From NCBI RefSeq assembly GCF_032598905.1, contig NZ_CP122458.1, positions 1,798,001 to 1,862,000 of the forward strand: a stretch of 64,000 nt of DNA, in the 5' to 3' direction. Below the pieces are notes generated by a model. It did no database searches. It worked only from the letters and a program-made list of their open reading frames with translations, and was not told the origin of the DNA. Of the stretch, positions 41,711 through 50,379 are shown piece by piece (within the stretch, counting starts at the first letter, position 1; each line of letters begins with the position of its first letter). Position numbers and translations under genes: made by a program. Source of the stretch: Streptomyces sp. 11x1. GTDB lineage: Bacteria > Actinomycetota > Actinomycetes > Streptomycetales > Streptomycetaceae.

Positions 41711-41911
41711 CGGGGGGACTCCTTCGGCCGACTCCGGCGGGGTGGGGGCACGACCGCCGTGCCCCGCGTCCATCAGAGCGCCGAGCCCCACGGGGCGCGC
41801 GTCACCGGGCACCATTCGCGGGACGCGGAGGGCCGACCGGGTGACGGTTCGCTCCGCCGCGTTCGCCGGTGAGCACCGTGGCGGGAGCGGGTTCGTGGTC
41901 GGCTGCCGGTT

Positions 41912-41956
41912 CGTTGTGGCTGGTCGCGCAGTTCCCCGCGCCCCTATGGGGGCGTG
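41912..41956. repeat. Gene-end repeat copy after the ANTAR gene
   Basis: GTTGTGGCTGGTCGCGCAG runs into TTCCCCGCGCCCCTATGG, ending in a CGCCCC/GGGGCG hairpin with a TATG loop. It lies 17 bp past the stop of the minus-strand gene at 41974. Confidence 0.75.
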
Positions 41957-41973
41957 CTGCGGCTCGGGTCGGC

Positions 41974-42690
41974 TCAATCAGAAAGGGAGACCAGTTCCCG
42001 TTCCAGGCCCCGGCCCCTCTTCTGGACCACCGCCGACGCGACGTCCGAGAGTTTGCGGTTGGTGCCCTGGGAGATGCGGCGGAGGACGGTGAACGCGGCG
42101 TCGGCGTCGCAGCCGAGGACGTGCATGACCATGCCACAGGCCTGGTCGACCACGGGGCGGGAGCGCAGTGCGGCGCCGAGCTGGTCGAGTTCGCTGAGGG
42201 CGGCCCGGTAGGAGCGGTCGCGAACGATGCAGGTCGCGGCGAGGTCGCCGAGGGCACGGGCGGGGCCGTGCGGGACGTCCCTCAGGGCGTGGGGGCGGAA
42301 GCTGTAGAGGCTGAGGGTCACGGTGAGCCCGGAGCGCCTGAAGGGGAGCGTGACGCTGGACCGTACGCCCGCGTCGAGGGCCACCGCCCGGTACTCCGGC
42401 CAGCGTTCCTCGCGCAGCAGATCGGCGGAGTCGACGGGCTCACCGCGCTCCAGCGCGGCCGGGAGCGGTCCGTCGCCCGAGCGCAGTTGGACGGCGACGA
42501 GTCCCGCGAGGTCGGGGTGGGTGACCGCGGCGGGCCGTTCGGTGCCGCTGTCGGACACCATGCCGCTGGCGCCGCAGCAGTCGTCGGTGCAGCGGGCGGC
42601 CTGTTCGACGAGTTCGGAGAGCCTTCTGCCCGGATGTGCGGATTCCGCTGATTCCCGGCCCACGCGGCCGAGTTGTTCGCGTTCCGGCAT
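41974..42690 (-). CDS. GAF-ANTAR domain RNA-binding regulator
   Basis: The 238-residue protein has a GAF-like sensor part (residues ~20-150; RLSELVEQAARCTDDCCGAS, ALDAGVRSSVTLPFRR) and a C-terminal ANTAR domain (~175-235; LGAALRSRPVVDQACGMVM, AFTVLRRISQGTNRKLSDVA). ANTAR domains bind paired RNA hairpins to prevent transcription termination. The CC pair in TDDCCGAS is unusual and could be redox-sensitive. The ATG at 42690 is chosen because GAGGAGG is upstream. It is divergent from the PAS-GAF gene, with 110 bp between them. Confidence 0.88.
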   Translation of the reverse strand: MPEREQLGRVGRESAESAHPGRRLSELVEQAARCTDDCCGASGMVSDSGTERPAAVTHPDLAGLVAVQLRSGDGPLPAALERGEPVDSADLLREERWPEYRAVALDAGVRSSVTLPFRRSGLTVTLSLYSFRPHALRDVPHGPARALGDLAATCIVRDRSYRAALSELDQLGAALRSRPVVDQACGMVMHVLGCDADAAFTVLRRISQGTNRKLSDVASAVVQKRGRGLERELVSLSD

Positions 42691-42800
42691 GATGCACGCC
42701 TCCTCCTCGGATCGCCTTCCCACGCACCCGCGCGGAAAACGAATCTTCGGCCTTCGGTCCGGCCGTGCCCTCCGCGTCGTCCAGGCGCTACGTTCGTCGT

Positions 42801-43913
42801 ATGACCCAGACGGACGAATTCGGTGAGGAACTCGCGGATTTCGTACACCGTGTCGCGGAGCTCAAGGCGGCCCGTTCGGTGCCGACGGGAGATCTGCCGA
42901 CGGTCCTGGACGCGGCGTTCTTCGAACTCGACCACGTCGCGGACCAGTTGTGGCCGTGGTACGAGCGACTCACCGCCTCGGGTCCGGCCGGCGGCACCTC
43001 GTCCGCCGCGCAGGAGCACCAGTTGCTGAGGACCATGTTCCAAAGCCTGCCGCTGCCGGTGCTGTTGGTGGACCGCGAGACGGTGGTGCGGCGCCTCAAC
43101 CAGGCCGCGACCGCCTTCACCGGCGTACGGTCCGGTTATGCGACGGGCCGTCCGCTCAGCGGTTTCCTCGCCCATTCCGACCGGGGCGCGTTCCGTTCGC
43201 AGGCGGCGGCCGTGGCCCGCGGCGAGGGCGACCGCAGTCTCAGCGTCCACCTGCAGCAGCGCCCGTCGTTGCCGGTCCGCGCCACGCTCACCAAGCTGCG
43301 CCCCGGCAGCGGTGAGCCGCGCAACACCGTCCTGGTCCTCCTCCAGCCGGCCGGACACCGGATGCCGACCGTCGAGCCCCTGCGTCCGCTGCCCAACCTC
43401 ACCGAGACCACCCGCCACGCGGCCCTGATGGACCTCCTCGACGCGATGACCACGGCCCTGCTCACGGCGCCGGCCGGTACGGCCCTCGACCGGGCGGCCC
43501 GTGTCCTGCACGGCCGCTTCGCCGACTGGGTGGTCGCCGACACGACGACTCCCGGCCTCGCGCGCTCCACGGTCCTGGCCCCCTCGGAGGAGGAGGCAAA
43601 GCTCCTGGTGTCCCAGGACCCCGCCACCTGTCCCCTCGTCGTCACGGCCGCCCGGGGCGGTTCCCCCGCCCTCCAGATCCGTCCGGCCGACCCGGCCGCC
43701 TTCGGCCACGACGGCTCGGGGGCCCCGGTCCTCGTGAAGGCCGATGTGACCTCCCTGCTGACCGTGCCGCTGGCTCCCCCGGAAGGCCCGGTCACGGGCG
43801 TCCTGACCCTCTTCCGCTCAGGCGCCCGCCTGGCCTTCTCGATGGCCGAGGCCCAGGCGATGGACACGATGTCCCGCCACATAGCCCTGGCCATGGAAAC
43901 CCGGGCCCCGTAA
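42801..43913 (+). CDS. PAS-GAF sensor protein without an output domain
   Basis: The 370-residue protein has a PAS domain (residues ~75-185; MFQSLPLPVLLVDRETVVRR, AATAFTGVRSGYATGRPLSG) and a GAF domain (~210-365; LLDAMTTALLTAPAGTALDR, SLLTVPLAPPEGPVTGVLTL). Such tandem sensors usually carry a PP2C (SpoIIE/RsbU) phosphatase that acts on anti-sigma antagonists. Here the protein ends with the GAF domain, so it would act through partners. It is close to a sigma factor of the SigB/SigF type and an ANTAR protein, which suggests stress signalling. The stop touches a gene-end repeat. Confidence 0.82.
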   Translation: MTQTDEFGEELADFVHRVAELKAARSVPTGDLPTVLDAAFFELDHVADQLWPWYERLTASGPAGGTSSAAQEHQLLRTMFQSLPLPVLLVDRETVVRRLNQAATAFTGVRSGYATGRPLSGFLAHSDRGAFRSQAAAVARGEGDRSLSVHLQQRPSLPVRATLTKLRPGSGEPRNTVLVLLQPAGHRMPTVEPLRPLPNLTETTRHAALMDLLDAMTTALLTAPAGTALDRAARVLHGRFADWVVADTTTPGLARSTVLAPSEEEAKLLVSQDPATCPLVVTAARGGSPALQIRPADPAAFGHDGSGAPVLVKADVTSLLTVPLAPPEGPVTGVLTLFRSGARLAFSMAEAQAMDTMSRHIALAMETRAP

Positions 43914-43945
43914 GGGGCGCGGGGAACTGCGCGACCAGCCACGAC
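43914..43945. repeat. Gene-end repeat copy, inverted, after the PAS-GAF gene
   Basis: GGGGCGCGGGGAACTGCGCG followed by ACCAGCCACGAC is the reverse complement of the copies at 16807 and 33816. It begins directly after the stop codon of the PAS-GAF gene. Confidence 0.8.
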
Positions 43946-44003
43946 GAACCCGCAGACGACCGACGCACCCCACCCCCACGGCGCCCACGGCCAACCAGCG
44001 GAG

Positions 44004-44792
44004 CTACACCGCGTCCTTCATCACCTGGTCCCGCAGCCGATCACAGCACCGGCTGATCAACCGCGACACGTGCATCTGCGAGATCCCCAACTGCTCGGCG
44101 ATCCGGCTCTGCGTCATGTCGCCGAAGAACCGCATGTACAGGATCGCCCGCTCCCGCTCCGGCAGCGCGGCCAGCCGGGGCTTCACGGCCTCGCGGTCCA
44201 CCACCGTGTCCAACGCGGGGTCCGGCGCCCCCAGCGCGTCGCTCAGCGAGTAGCCGTCCTCGCTCCCCGGCAGCTCCGCGTCCAGCGACAGCGCCGTGAA
44301 GCTCTCCAGGGCCTCCAGCCCCACCCGGACGTCCTCCTCGCTCATGTTCGCGTGTGCGGCGATCTCCGCGACGGTGGGGCGTCGCCCGGAGATGGTCTGG
44401 GACAGGTCCTGACTGGCGAACCGCACACGGTTGCGCAGGTCCTGGACCCGGCGCGGCACGTGCAGGGTCCACATGTGGTCCCGGAAGTGCCGCTTGATCT
44501 CACCGGTGACGGTGGGCACGGCATAACTCTCGAAGGCGTTCCCCAGCTCGGGGTCGTAGCGGTCGACGGCCTTGACCAGGCCGAGCGAGGCGACCTGGCG
44601 CAGGTCGTCGTAGCTCTCACCGCGGTTGCGGAACCGGCCCGCGAGCCGTTCGGCCATGGGGAGCCATGCCTCGATGATCTGCTCACGCAGGGTGTCCCGC
44701 TGTTGACCGGGCGGAAGTGCGGCCAGCTGGCGGAAGGCCTCCGCGGTGTCGGGGGCATCGTCGTGCGGATGATGCTTCGCCTGGGTACGCAT
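44004..44792 (-). CDS. RNA polymerase sigma factor of the SigB/SigF/SigG group
   Basis: The 262-residue protein has sigma region 2 (YDDLRQVASLGLVKAVDRYD, FESYAVPTVTGEIKRHFRDH), region 3 (VPRRVQDLRNRV, RRPTVAEIAAHANMSEEDV) and region 4 (ERERAILYMRFFGDMTQSRI, LGISQMHVSRLI), typical of the stress and sporulation sigma-70 branch. These factors are held by anti-sigma proteins and released by antagonist phosphorylation. The ATG at 44792 is used. Its neighbours (PAS-GAF, ANTAR) fit a stress module. Several paralogues occur per Streptomyces genome, so its exact identity is not assigned. Confidence 0.93.
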   Translation of the reverse strand: MRTQAKHHPHDDAPDTAEAFRQLAALPPGQQRDTLREQIIEAWLPMAERLAGRFRNRGESYDDLRQVASLGLVKAVDRYDPELGNAFESYAVPTVTGEIKRHFRDHMWTLHVPRRVQDLRNRVRFASQDLSQTISGRRPTVAEIAAHANMSEEDVRVGLEALESFTALSLDAELPGSEDGYSLSDALGAPDPALDTVVDREAVKPRLAALPERERAILYMRFFGDMTQSRIAEQLGISQMHVSRLISRCCDRLRDQVMKDAV

Positions 44793-44968
44793 GGTGCGTC
44801 GCAACTCCCTGGATGGCGCTTCTGGGATGGACGGTCACCGTGGGGGCGCGGAGCTGCACGAGGGACAGCACACCCGTGAGGGAAACCTCGCCACTTCCAC
44901 GGACGTGCCTCCTGTCCGAAGCACTTCTATGCGCCTGCCCCGGATCATGCATGGCAAACACATTCGGG

Positions 44969-44992
44969 GTTTTCCATTCCGCCCGCGGGTGA
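44969..44992 (+). promoter_or_regulatory. Candidate stress-sigma promoter before the TPP enzyme
   Basis: GTTT and GGGTGA are separated by 14 bp, close to the SigB-type consensus GNNT-N14-16-GGGTAC. It ends 34 bp before the ATG at 45027. One base of the -10 box deviates. Confidence 0.4.
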
Positions 44993-45026
44993 CTCGCTCG
45001 GGAGACCACACCCCGGGAGGTCCAGT

Positions 45027-46835
45027 ATGAGCACCACCGTCGCCGATCACATCTTGCGGAGGCTGCGCGAATGGGATATCGAACAGGTATTCGGCTACCC
45101 AGGGGACGGCATCAACGGGCTGCTCGCGGCCTGGGGCCGGGCCGAGGACCGGCCGCGGTTCATCCAGTCCCGGCACGAGGAGATGTCCGCCTTCCAGGCG
45201 GTCGGCTACGCCAAGTTCTCCGGCCGGCTCGGGGTGTGCGCGGCGACGTCGGGCCCGGGGGCGATCCACCTGCTCAACGGGCTGTACGACGCCAAACTGG
45301 ACCATGTGCCGGTGCTGGCGATCGTCGGCCAGACGCACCGCAGCGCGATGGGCGGCTCCTACCAGCAGGAGGTCGACCTGCACACCCTGTTCAAGGACGT
45401 GGCCTCGGACTTCGTCGAGACGGTGACCGTGCCCGAGCAGCTGCCGAACGTCCTCGACCGGGCGATCCGCACCGCGTACGCCCGGCGGGCGCCGACGGCC
45501 GTCATCGTCCCCGGTGACGTGCAGGAACTGGAGTACTCGGCGCCGACCCACGAGTTCAAGATGGTCCCCTCCAGTCTGGGCGGCGGCTCCTGGACGGCGG
45601 TGCCGTCGGCGGAGTCGGTGGAGCGGGCCGCCGAGATCCTGAACGCCGGCGACAAGGTCGCGATCCTCATCGGGCAGGGCGCCGCCGGTGCCCGTGCCGA
45701 GGTGGCCCGGATCGCCGAGCTGCTCGGCGCGGGCGTCGCCAAGGCGCTCCTCGGCAAGGACGCGCTGAGCGACGAACTGCCGTACGTCACCGGCTCGATC
45801 GGGCTGCTGGGCACGCGCCCCTCGTACGAGCTGATGCGTGACTGCGACACGCTGCTGACCATCGGCTCGTCCTTCCCTTACTCCCAGTTCCTGCCGGACT
45901 TCGGCAAGGCGCGGGCCGTGCAGATCGACATCGACCCGCACATGGTCGGGATGCGCTACCCGTACGAGGTGAATCTCGTCGGGGACGCCAAGGCGACGCT
46001 GGAGCGGCTGATCCCGCTGATCGATCCGGAGCGGGGGCGCGATTGGTACGACGAGGTGTGCGCGGGGGTGGCGCGCTGGCGCGAGGTGACGGCGCGCCGG
46101 GCTGAGCTGTCGGCTGATCCGATCAACCCCGAGCTGGTGGCCCACGCCCTCGATCCGCTGCTGCCGCACGACGCGATCATCTCCTCGGACTCCGGTTCGG
46201 CGGCGAACTGGTACGCCCGGCACATCACCATGCGCGGACGCATGCGGGGCTCGCTGTCCGGCACGCTGGCGACGATGGGGTGCGGGGTGCCGTACGCGAT
46301 CGGCGCGAAGTTCGCGCACCCGGACCGTCCGGCGATCGCCCTGGTCGGGGACGGGGCGATGCAGATGAACGGCATGGCGGAGCTGATCACCGCGGCGAAG
46401 TACCAGGACCGCTGGGAGGATCCGCGGCTGGTGGTGGCCGTCTGGAACAACCACGACCTCAACCAGGTGACGTGGGAGCTGCGGGCGATGGGCGGCGAGC
46501 CGTCCTTCCTGCCCTCGCAGGAGCTGCCCGACGTCCAGTACGCCGCCTTCGCGCGCTCGCTCGGGCTGACCGGGATCCGGGTGGAGAAGCCGGAGGACGT
46601 CGAGGCGGGCTGGCGCGCGGCCCTCGCGGCGGACGGTCCGGCGGTGGTGGAGTTCCTCACCGACCCGGCGGTGCCGCCGATCCCGCCGCACGCGACCTGG
46701 GAGCAGATGGAGTCCACGGCCGCCTCGATCCTCAAGGGCGACGCCGACCGGGCGTCCATGGTCAAACAGGGCTTCAAGGCGAAGATGCAGGAGTTCCTGC
46801 CGGGCGCCGGGTCGAAGAAGCACGACGGCTGTTGA
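45027..46835 (+). CDS. TPP-dependent pyruvate oxidase/acetolactate synthase-like enzyme
   Basis: The 602-residue protein has the three TPP-enzyme domains. The PYR domain contains the activating Glu (SRHEEMSAFQAVGYAKF). The middle domain has LLTIGSSFPY and AVQIDIDPHMVG. The PP domain has the metal-binding VGDGAMQMN and the later Asn in WNNHDLNQV. SGPGAIHLLNGLYDAKLDH is as in the PoxB group. It is closest in feel to PoxB-type pyruvate oxidases, which turn pyruvate into acetate with FAD. The substrate needs proof. It is a single gene with its own promoter region. Confidence 0.9.
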   Translation: MSTTVADHILRRLREWDIEQVFGYPGDGINGLLAAWGRAEDRPRFIQSRHEEMSAFQAVGYAKFSGRLGVCAATSGPGAIHLLNGLYDAKLDHVPVLAIVGQTHRSAMGGSYQQEVDLHTLFKDVASDFVETVTVPEQLPNVLDRAIRTAYARRAPTAVIVPGDVQELEYSAPTHEFKMVPSSLGGGSWTAVPSAESVERAAEILNAGDKVAILIGQGAAGARAEVARIAELLGAGVAKALLGKDALSDELPYVTGSIGLLGTRPSYELMRDCDTLLTIGSSFPYSQFLPDFGKARAVQIDIDPHMVGMRYPYEVNLVGDAKATLERLIPLIDPERGRDWYDEVCAGVARWREVTARRAELSADPINPELVAHALDPLLPHDAIISSDSGSAANWYARHITMRGRMRGSLSGTLATMGCGVPYAIGAKFAHPDRPAIALVGDGAMQMNGMAELITAAKYQDRWEDPRLVVAVWNNHDLNQVTWELRAMGGEPSFLPSQELPDVQYAAFARSLGLTGIRVEKPEDVEAGWRAALAADGPAVVEFLTDPAVPPIPPHATWEQMESTAASILKGDADRASMVKQGFKAKMQEFLPGAGSKKHDGC

Positions 46836-46848
46836 ACGGCACTGAAGA

Positions 46849-46907
46849 GTTCAGTTGCGCACGAAAGAGTTCAGTGGTCGGTTCAGTAGCGCGGTGAACT
46901 GTTCAGT
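46849..46907. repeat. Four GTTCAGT direct repeats
   Basis: GTTCAGT starts at 46849, 46869, 46881 and 46901, so spacing is 20, 12 and 20 bp. The first two are part of a longer AGAGTTCAGT. ACTGAA precedes the cluster and TGAACTGTTCA forms a palindrome at its end. Another copy of AGTTCAGT occurs on the minus strand at 54188-54194 upstream of the peptidase gene. Confidence 0.75.
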
Positions 46908-47030
46908 GCCGTACCTGGCATCGTGGTGCGGCTGAATGTCCCGACGTCACGCCACGTGTCCGAGTCAGTTGTCCCCGGCCGGTAGCGGCGGGGAGTTCTC
47001 CAGCAGCCACACGATGCGCGTCGGCATCTC

Positions 47031-47096
47031 TGAGCTCGACCGGTCACACACCTGCTCGTGGCGTTCATCGACAAGCACAGGGGCCGCGTCGGCGAC
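47031..47096 (+). mobile_element. Remnant of an IS3-family transposase junction
   Basis: In one frame the end of OrfA can be read (ELDR), and in the next HLLVAFIDKHRGRVGDV, which resembles the start of IS3-type OrfB (xxxFIDxHRxRFGV). The arrangement matches the overlap where these elements shift frame. About 66 bp remain and no terminal repeats were recognised. Confidence 0.5.
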
Positions 47097-47140
47097 GTCG
47101 GCCGCCCGCACCGGCCGCGACAGCGACCGCGAGTCAAGAC

Positions 47141-47306
47141 CGCAGCACCGAAGTCGCTTCTGGTGATGGCCGATCGGCTCGGCGTCCTTGGCCGTTCGGC
47201 GGAGGTGGTCCGGAAGCTTGGCAGAGGCGTCAGGGCGTCCCCACCGGCGACGTTGGTCGCATGACTCAGATCGAGATCTCGCACGAAACGCCACCTCCGC
47301 GGCACG
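47141..47306 (+). promoter_or_regulatory. Duplicated leader, copy A, running into the acyltransferase gene
   Basis: By hand alignment, 143 of 166 bases match the minus strand at 54049-53884. The copy covers ~120 bp upstream of the ATG at 47261 and the first ~15 codons. Conserved blocks include CGATCGGCTCGGCGTCC and CGGAAGCTTGGCAGA. It is probably a shared promoter and regulatory region. Confidence 0.8.
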
Positions 47307-48529
47307 GGGCACCCGCTGAACCCGCGGGCGTGGTCGAACAGCAGCCGTCGGTGGGGCGGTTGGTCGGGGTGGACCTGGCCCGCGCGCTGGCGGTGTTCGG
47401 CATGTTCGCGGTCCACGTCGCCCCACCTGCCGAGGACGTGGGTGGCTTCGGCGGCTGGCTGCTGGAACTGACCGAGGGCCGGTCGTCGATCCTGTTCGCC
47501 ACCCTCGCCGGGTTCTCGCTGATGCTGATCGCCAGCCGTCGGGAGCCGAAGACCGGCCTGGCCGGCCGGCAGGCGAAGGCCCGGATCGTGATCCGGGCTG
47601 TGGTCCTGCTGGCGCTGGGCACCGTGCTGACGATGCTCAGGACCGGGATCCTGGTGATTCTCGCCTTCTACGGGGTGTACTTCCTGCTGGCACTGCCCCT
47701 GATACGACTGCGGGCCAGAACCCTCGCGATCATCGCGGCCGTGCTCGCGGTCGTCGGGCCGCAGGCGGCGTTCGGCCTGAAGTGGCTGCTGGGCGAGACG
47801 ACGGCGAAGATCATCAACACCTACGACCCGATCGGCAGGCTCGGCGGCGACGGACTGCTGGGTCTGCTGCTCGACGGCTACTACCCCGCGATCACCTGGA
47901 TGCCGTTCGTGATCGCCGGCATGGCACTGGCCCGGCTCGACCTGGCCGCCGGCGTGGTGCAACGTCGGCTGGCCGCGCTCGGCGCCGCGCTGATGGCGCT
48001 CGGATACGGGACCGCCTGGCTGACGGCAAGGCTGTACCCGCCCATTCAGGCGGACAAGGCCGCTCTGAAGGAAGCCTTCGCGAACCTGGATCCGAACTCC
48101 ATCGAATCCCTGCGACCGGGATCGCCGGCCTTCGACTACATCAACAACAAGGTCACGGACAGCGCGAACATAGCCTCGTCGCTGCTGGGAGCCGAGCCGC
48201 ACAGCGGTACGACCTTCGAGATCATCGGCGGCCTCGGCGTGGCGATCACCGTACTCGTCTGCGCGACCGCGACCATGGCCCGGCTCGCGTGGCTGCGCCT
48301 GCTGGCGAGCCCGCTCATCGCCGTGGGCACCATGTCCCTGACGCTCTACGTCGCCCACGTCGCCGCCTACGCCATGCTGCCCGATGAGGCCATCGGCACC
48401 TTTGTTCCGCTGCTCGGGTTCATCGCCGGGGCGATCGTGTTCGCCACCGTCTGGTCGCGCTTCTTCCGCCGCGGACCGCTGGAGTACCTGCTCAACAACA
48501 CCACCAAACTGGCGAAGTTCGTCCGGTGA
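47261..48529 (+). CDS. Multi-pass membrane acyltransferase (DUF418/HGSNAT-like)
   Basis: The 422-residue protein has about eight to ten hydrophobic helices. RLVGVDLARALAVFGMFAVH at residues ~32-51 is the signature of the heparan-alpha-glucosaminide acetyltransferase/DUF418 group, with its His in the membrane. Further segments are FATLAGFSLMLIAS, IVIRAVVLLALGTVLTML, YYPAITWMPFVIAGMAL and TLYVAHVAAYAMLP. They use acyl-CoA to modify extracytoplasmic sugars or lipids. The first ~16 residues (MTQIEISHETPPPRHG) are shared with the unrelated peptidase at 53929 and come from the duplicated leader. The kinase gene follows. Confidence 0.85.
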   Translation: MTQIEISHETPPPRHGAPAEPAGVVEQQPSVGRLVGVDLARALAVFGMFAVHVAPPAEDVGGFGGWLLELTEGRSSILFATLAGFSLMLIASRREPKTGLAGRQAKARIVIRAVVLLALGTVLTMLRTGILVILAFYGVYFLLALPLIRLRARTLAIIAAVLAVVGPQAAFGLKWLLGETTAKIINTYDPIGRLGGDGLLGLLLDGYYPAITWMPFVIAGMALARLDLAAGVVQRRLAALGAALMALGYGTAWLTARLYPPIQADKAALKEAFANLDPNSIESLRPGSPAFDYINNKVTDSANIASSLLGAEPHSGTTFEIIGGLGVAITVLVCATATMARLAWLRLLASPLIAVGTMSLTLYVAHVAAYAMLPDEAIGTFVPLLGFIAGAIVFATVWSRFFRRGPLEYLLNNTTKLAKFVR

Positions 48530-48768
48530 GACGCGGCGTGTCAGGGCCCGTTCGCCCTTCGCCCGAACAAGGTCGGCCCTGGCTGAGCCCGGATACGATG
48601 ACCACGGCCCCCGTCCTCGGGTACGGTCGGCGCCGATCACGGGCTACCGGTCATCACCGCTGCACTGCTGCGGCTGGTGACCCCGGCCGGCGTGGCCCGG
48701 ACGCGGCTGCGCTCATCGGTCGGGCGACCGCCCGGCTCGGCGGCCACCGCCGTCGTCGTGGAGGTGCC

Positions 48769-49974
48769 GTGGCTGGTTGGGCGAAACTCCCCGAGGTCGT
48801 CACCGCCGGGGCGGTGACGACCTGGCAGGGCAGGTTGCTGTTGGCGTGGTGGTTGTTCCTGCCCGCCACGGCGATCGTCACGGCCGTCATCAACGTGCCC
48901 GGGCAGCCCGCAACAGCGATCGGCCTGCTGGCCGCCGCACTCGCCCTGCTCTGCCGGTTCACCTGGCCGATCACCTCGCTGCTGGCAGGGACCGGCCTCG
49001 CGGCAGTGGCGTTGATCTTGCAGAGCACGACCCTGCTGGCTTTTGTCTGGCCGGTGAGCGTGATGCTCGCCTATGCGGTGGGCCGCCAGGTCCCGGACAC
49101 TCGCCTCGCGGTGGCCGCTCTGACGCTCGCCACCGGCGTGCAATCCGCGGCCAGCTTCGTCGAGCTCGCCGGGCTGACGGTTGACCTGGAGGATGTCGGC
49201 CGCATCGTCGTCATCAATGTGCTGCTGGTGGTACTGCCGGGCGCCATCGGCATGCGGCAGGGGGAGCGAGCCCTGGCCATGGATGCCCTGCACGAACGCA
49301 ACGCCCTGCTGGAACGCGCCAACCTGCTCGGCGAGTCGCAGGCCCGGATGCAGGAAAGGGCGCGCATCGCCGGCGAGATGCACGATCTGCTCGGCCACCG
49401 GCTCAGCCTGATCGTCCTGTACGCCGGTGCCCTGGAGATGCGCACCCGCACCGCGGCCCCCGAGATCAACGAGCAGGCCGACCTGCTGCGGACCACCTCC
49501 CGGACCGCACTCGACGAGCTTCGCACGGTGCTGGGCATCCTGCGCCTCGACGGCGCCGAACCACCGGACGGCGCCGAATCGGCGGTCGGCACGCGCGAGG
49601 ATGTCACCAGCCTGGTCGCCGAAGCCCAGCATGCGGGCCTGCCCCTCACCCTGTCCTGGCGCGGCGGCGACCTCACCGACGCCGACACCGGCATCCGCCG
49701 AGCGGTCAACCGCATCGTGCGCGAAGCCCTCACCAACGTGCACAAACACGCCCCGGGTGCGCCAACCCGGCTGACCGTCACCGTCGACACCGAAAAACTC
49801 ACCATCAACGTACTCAACGTCGCACGCCCGCCCGCCGTCCCACCGCCCAGCAGCGGCCTGGGACTGGCCGGCCTGCGCGAACGCGCCCGCCTGGCCGGCG
49901 GCGACTTCACCGCCGGCACAGACCCGCTCACCGGCAACCACGCCCTCACCGCCACCCTCCCCCTGCGCCATTGA
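48769..49974 (+). CDS. Two-component sensor histidine kinase (NarL/DesK-type)
   Basis: The 401-residue protein has ~5 N-terminal helices (RLLLAWWLFLPATAIVTAVI, AIGLLAAALALLCRF, LLAGTGLAAVALIL). A HisKA_3 domain carries the phospho-accepting His in EMHDLLGHRLSLIVL, and HATPase_c has the N-box VREALTNVHKHAP and the G-box GLGLAGLRERARLAG. GTG at 48769 is preferred because GGAGG lies 4 bp upstream; the frame stays open back to 48526. The likely response-regulator gene is convergent at 50380, an unusual arrangement. Confidence 0.9.
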   Translation: MAGWAKLPEVVTAGAVTTWQGRLLLAWWLFLPATAIVTAVINVPGQPATAIGLLAAALALLCRFTWPITSLLAGTGLAAVALILQSTTLLAFVWPVSVMLAYAVGRQVPDTRLAVAALTLATGVQSAASFVELAGLTVDLEDVGRIVVINVLLVVLPGAIGMRQGERALAMDALHERNALLERANLLGESQARMQERARIAGEMHDLLGHRLSLIVLYAGALEMRTRTAAPEINEQADLLRTTSRTALDELRTVLGILRLDGAEPPDGAESAVGTREDVTSLVAEAQHAGLPLTLSWRGGDLTDADTGIRRAVNRIVREALTNVHKHAPGAPTRLTVTVDTEKLTINVLNVARPPAVPPPSSGLGLAGLRERARLAGGDFTAGTDPLTGNHALTATLPLRH

Positions 49975-49986
49975 AGCCCGGGCGCA

Positions 49987-50333
49987 ATGAGCCCGACCAT
50001 CGATCAACCCGCCCTGGCCGACGCGCAGATGCTCCCCTCCCGTACCGGGGCCGAAGACGGGCCCCACCACCACGCATCACGAAGGAAGACCAAGACGGCC
50101 TTCATCGCCCTCGCCGGAGTCGCCGTCGCGGTCTGCGGCGGTCTCGGCTCAGCGTCTGTTCTTACTTCGAGTCTGCCGTCTCGCCACTGACCTACCAGCA
50201 AATCAAGATCGGCGACACCCAGGACAGGGTGCGCGAGCTGACCGGCGGCGACAGCATGACCGCCCGCAAAGCGGGCCGGTTCTGCTTCCACGACGCCAAG
50301 CTCGCGCAGAAGGTCGAGATCCGGACGCCGTAG
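49987..50333 (+). pseudogene. Small single-helix membrane or exported protein, frameshifted
   Basis: The first frame gives a hydrophilic N-terminus, KTKTAFIALAGVAVAVCGG as a membrane or signal helix, then stops at 50190. The continuing part, SYFESAVSPLTYQQIKIGDT and QDRVRELTGGDSMTARKAG, is in another frame. Together they make a ~110-residue protein like those with a helix followed by an 'SPLTYxQIxxGDTxxxVRxL' domain. The frames switch near 50150-50165. It lies between the kinase and the regulator, so an accessory role in that system before decay is plausible. Confidence 0.6.
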
Positions 50334-50379
50334 GCGGAACCCGGCAAGCCGACGCTTCGCGTGGGCTCGACGAGGCGGA

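Larger units (their letters stand above)
46836..47260. other. Disturbed intergenic region with repeats, an IS3 scrap and a duplicated leader
   Basis: No intact gene lies in these 425 bp. It holds four GTTCAGT repeats (46849-46907), an IS3-transposase-like fragment (47031-47096), and, from 47141, the copy of a leader that also precedes the peptidase gene at 53929. Confidence 0.7.

Noticed and set aside
44793..44968. Autoregulatory stress-sigma promoter for the sigma gene on the minus strand
   Set aside because: A GTTT followed by GGGCAG at suitable spacing is visible, but the -10 box differs at two important bases.
46883..48640. A 585-codon minus frame opposite the acyltransferase
   Set aside because: Gly/Arg/Gln-rich antisense reading. 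The plus-strand protein has clean membrane helices and the DUF418-type motif.
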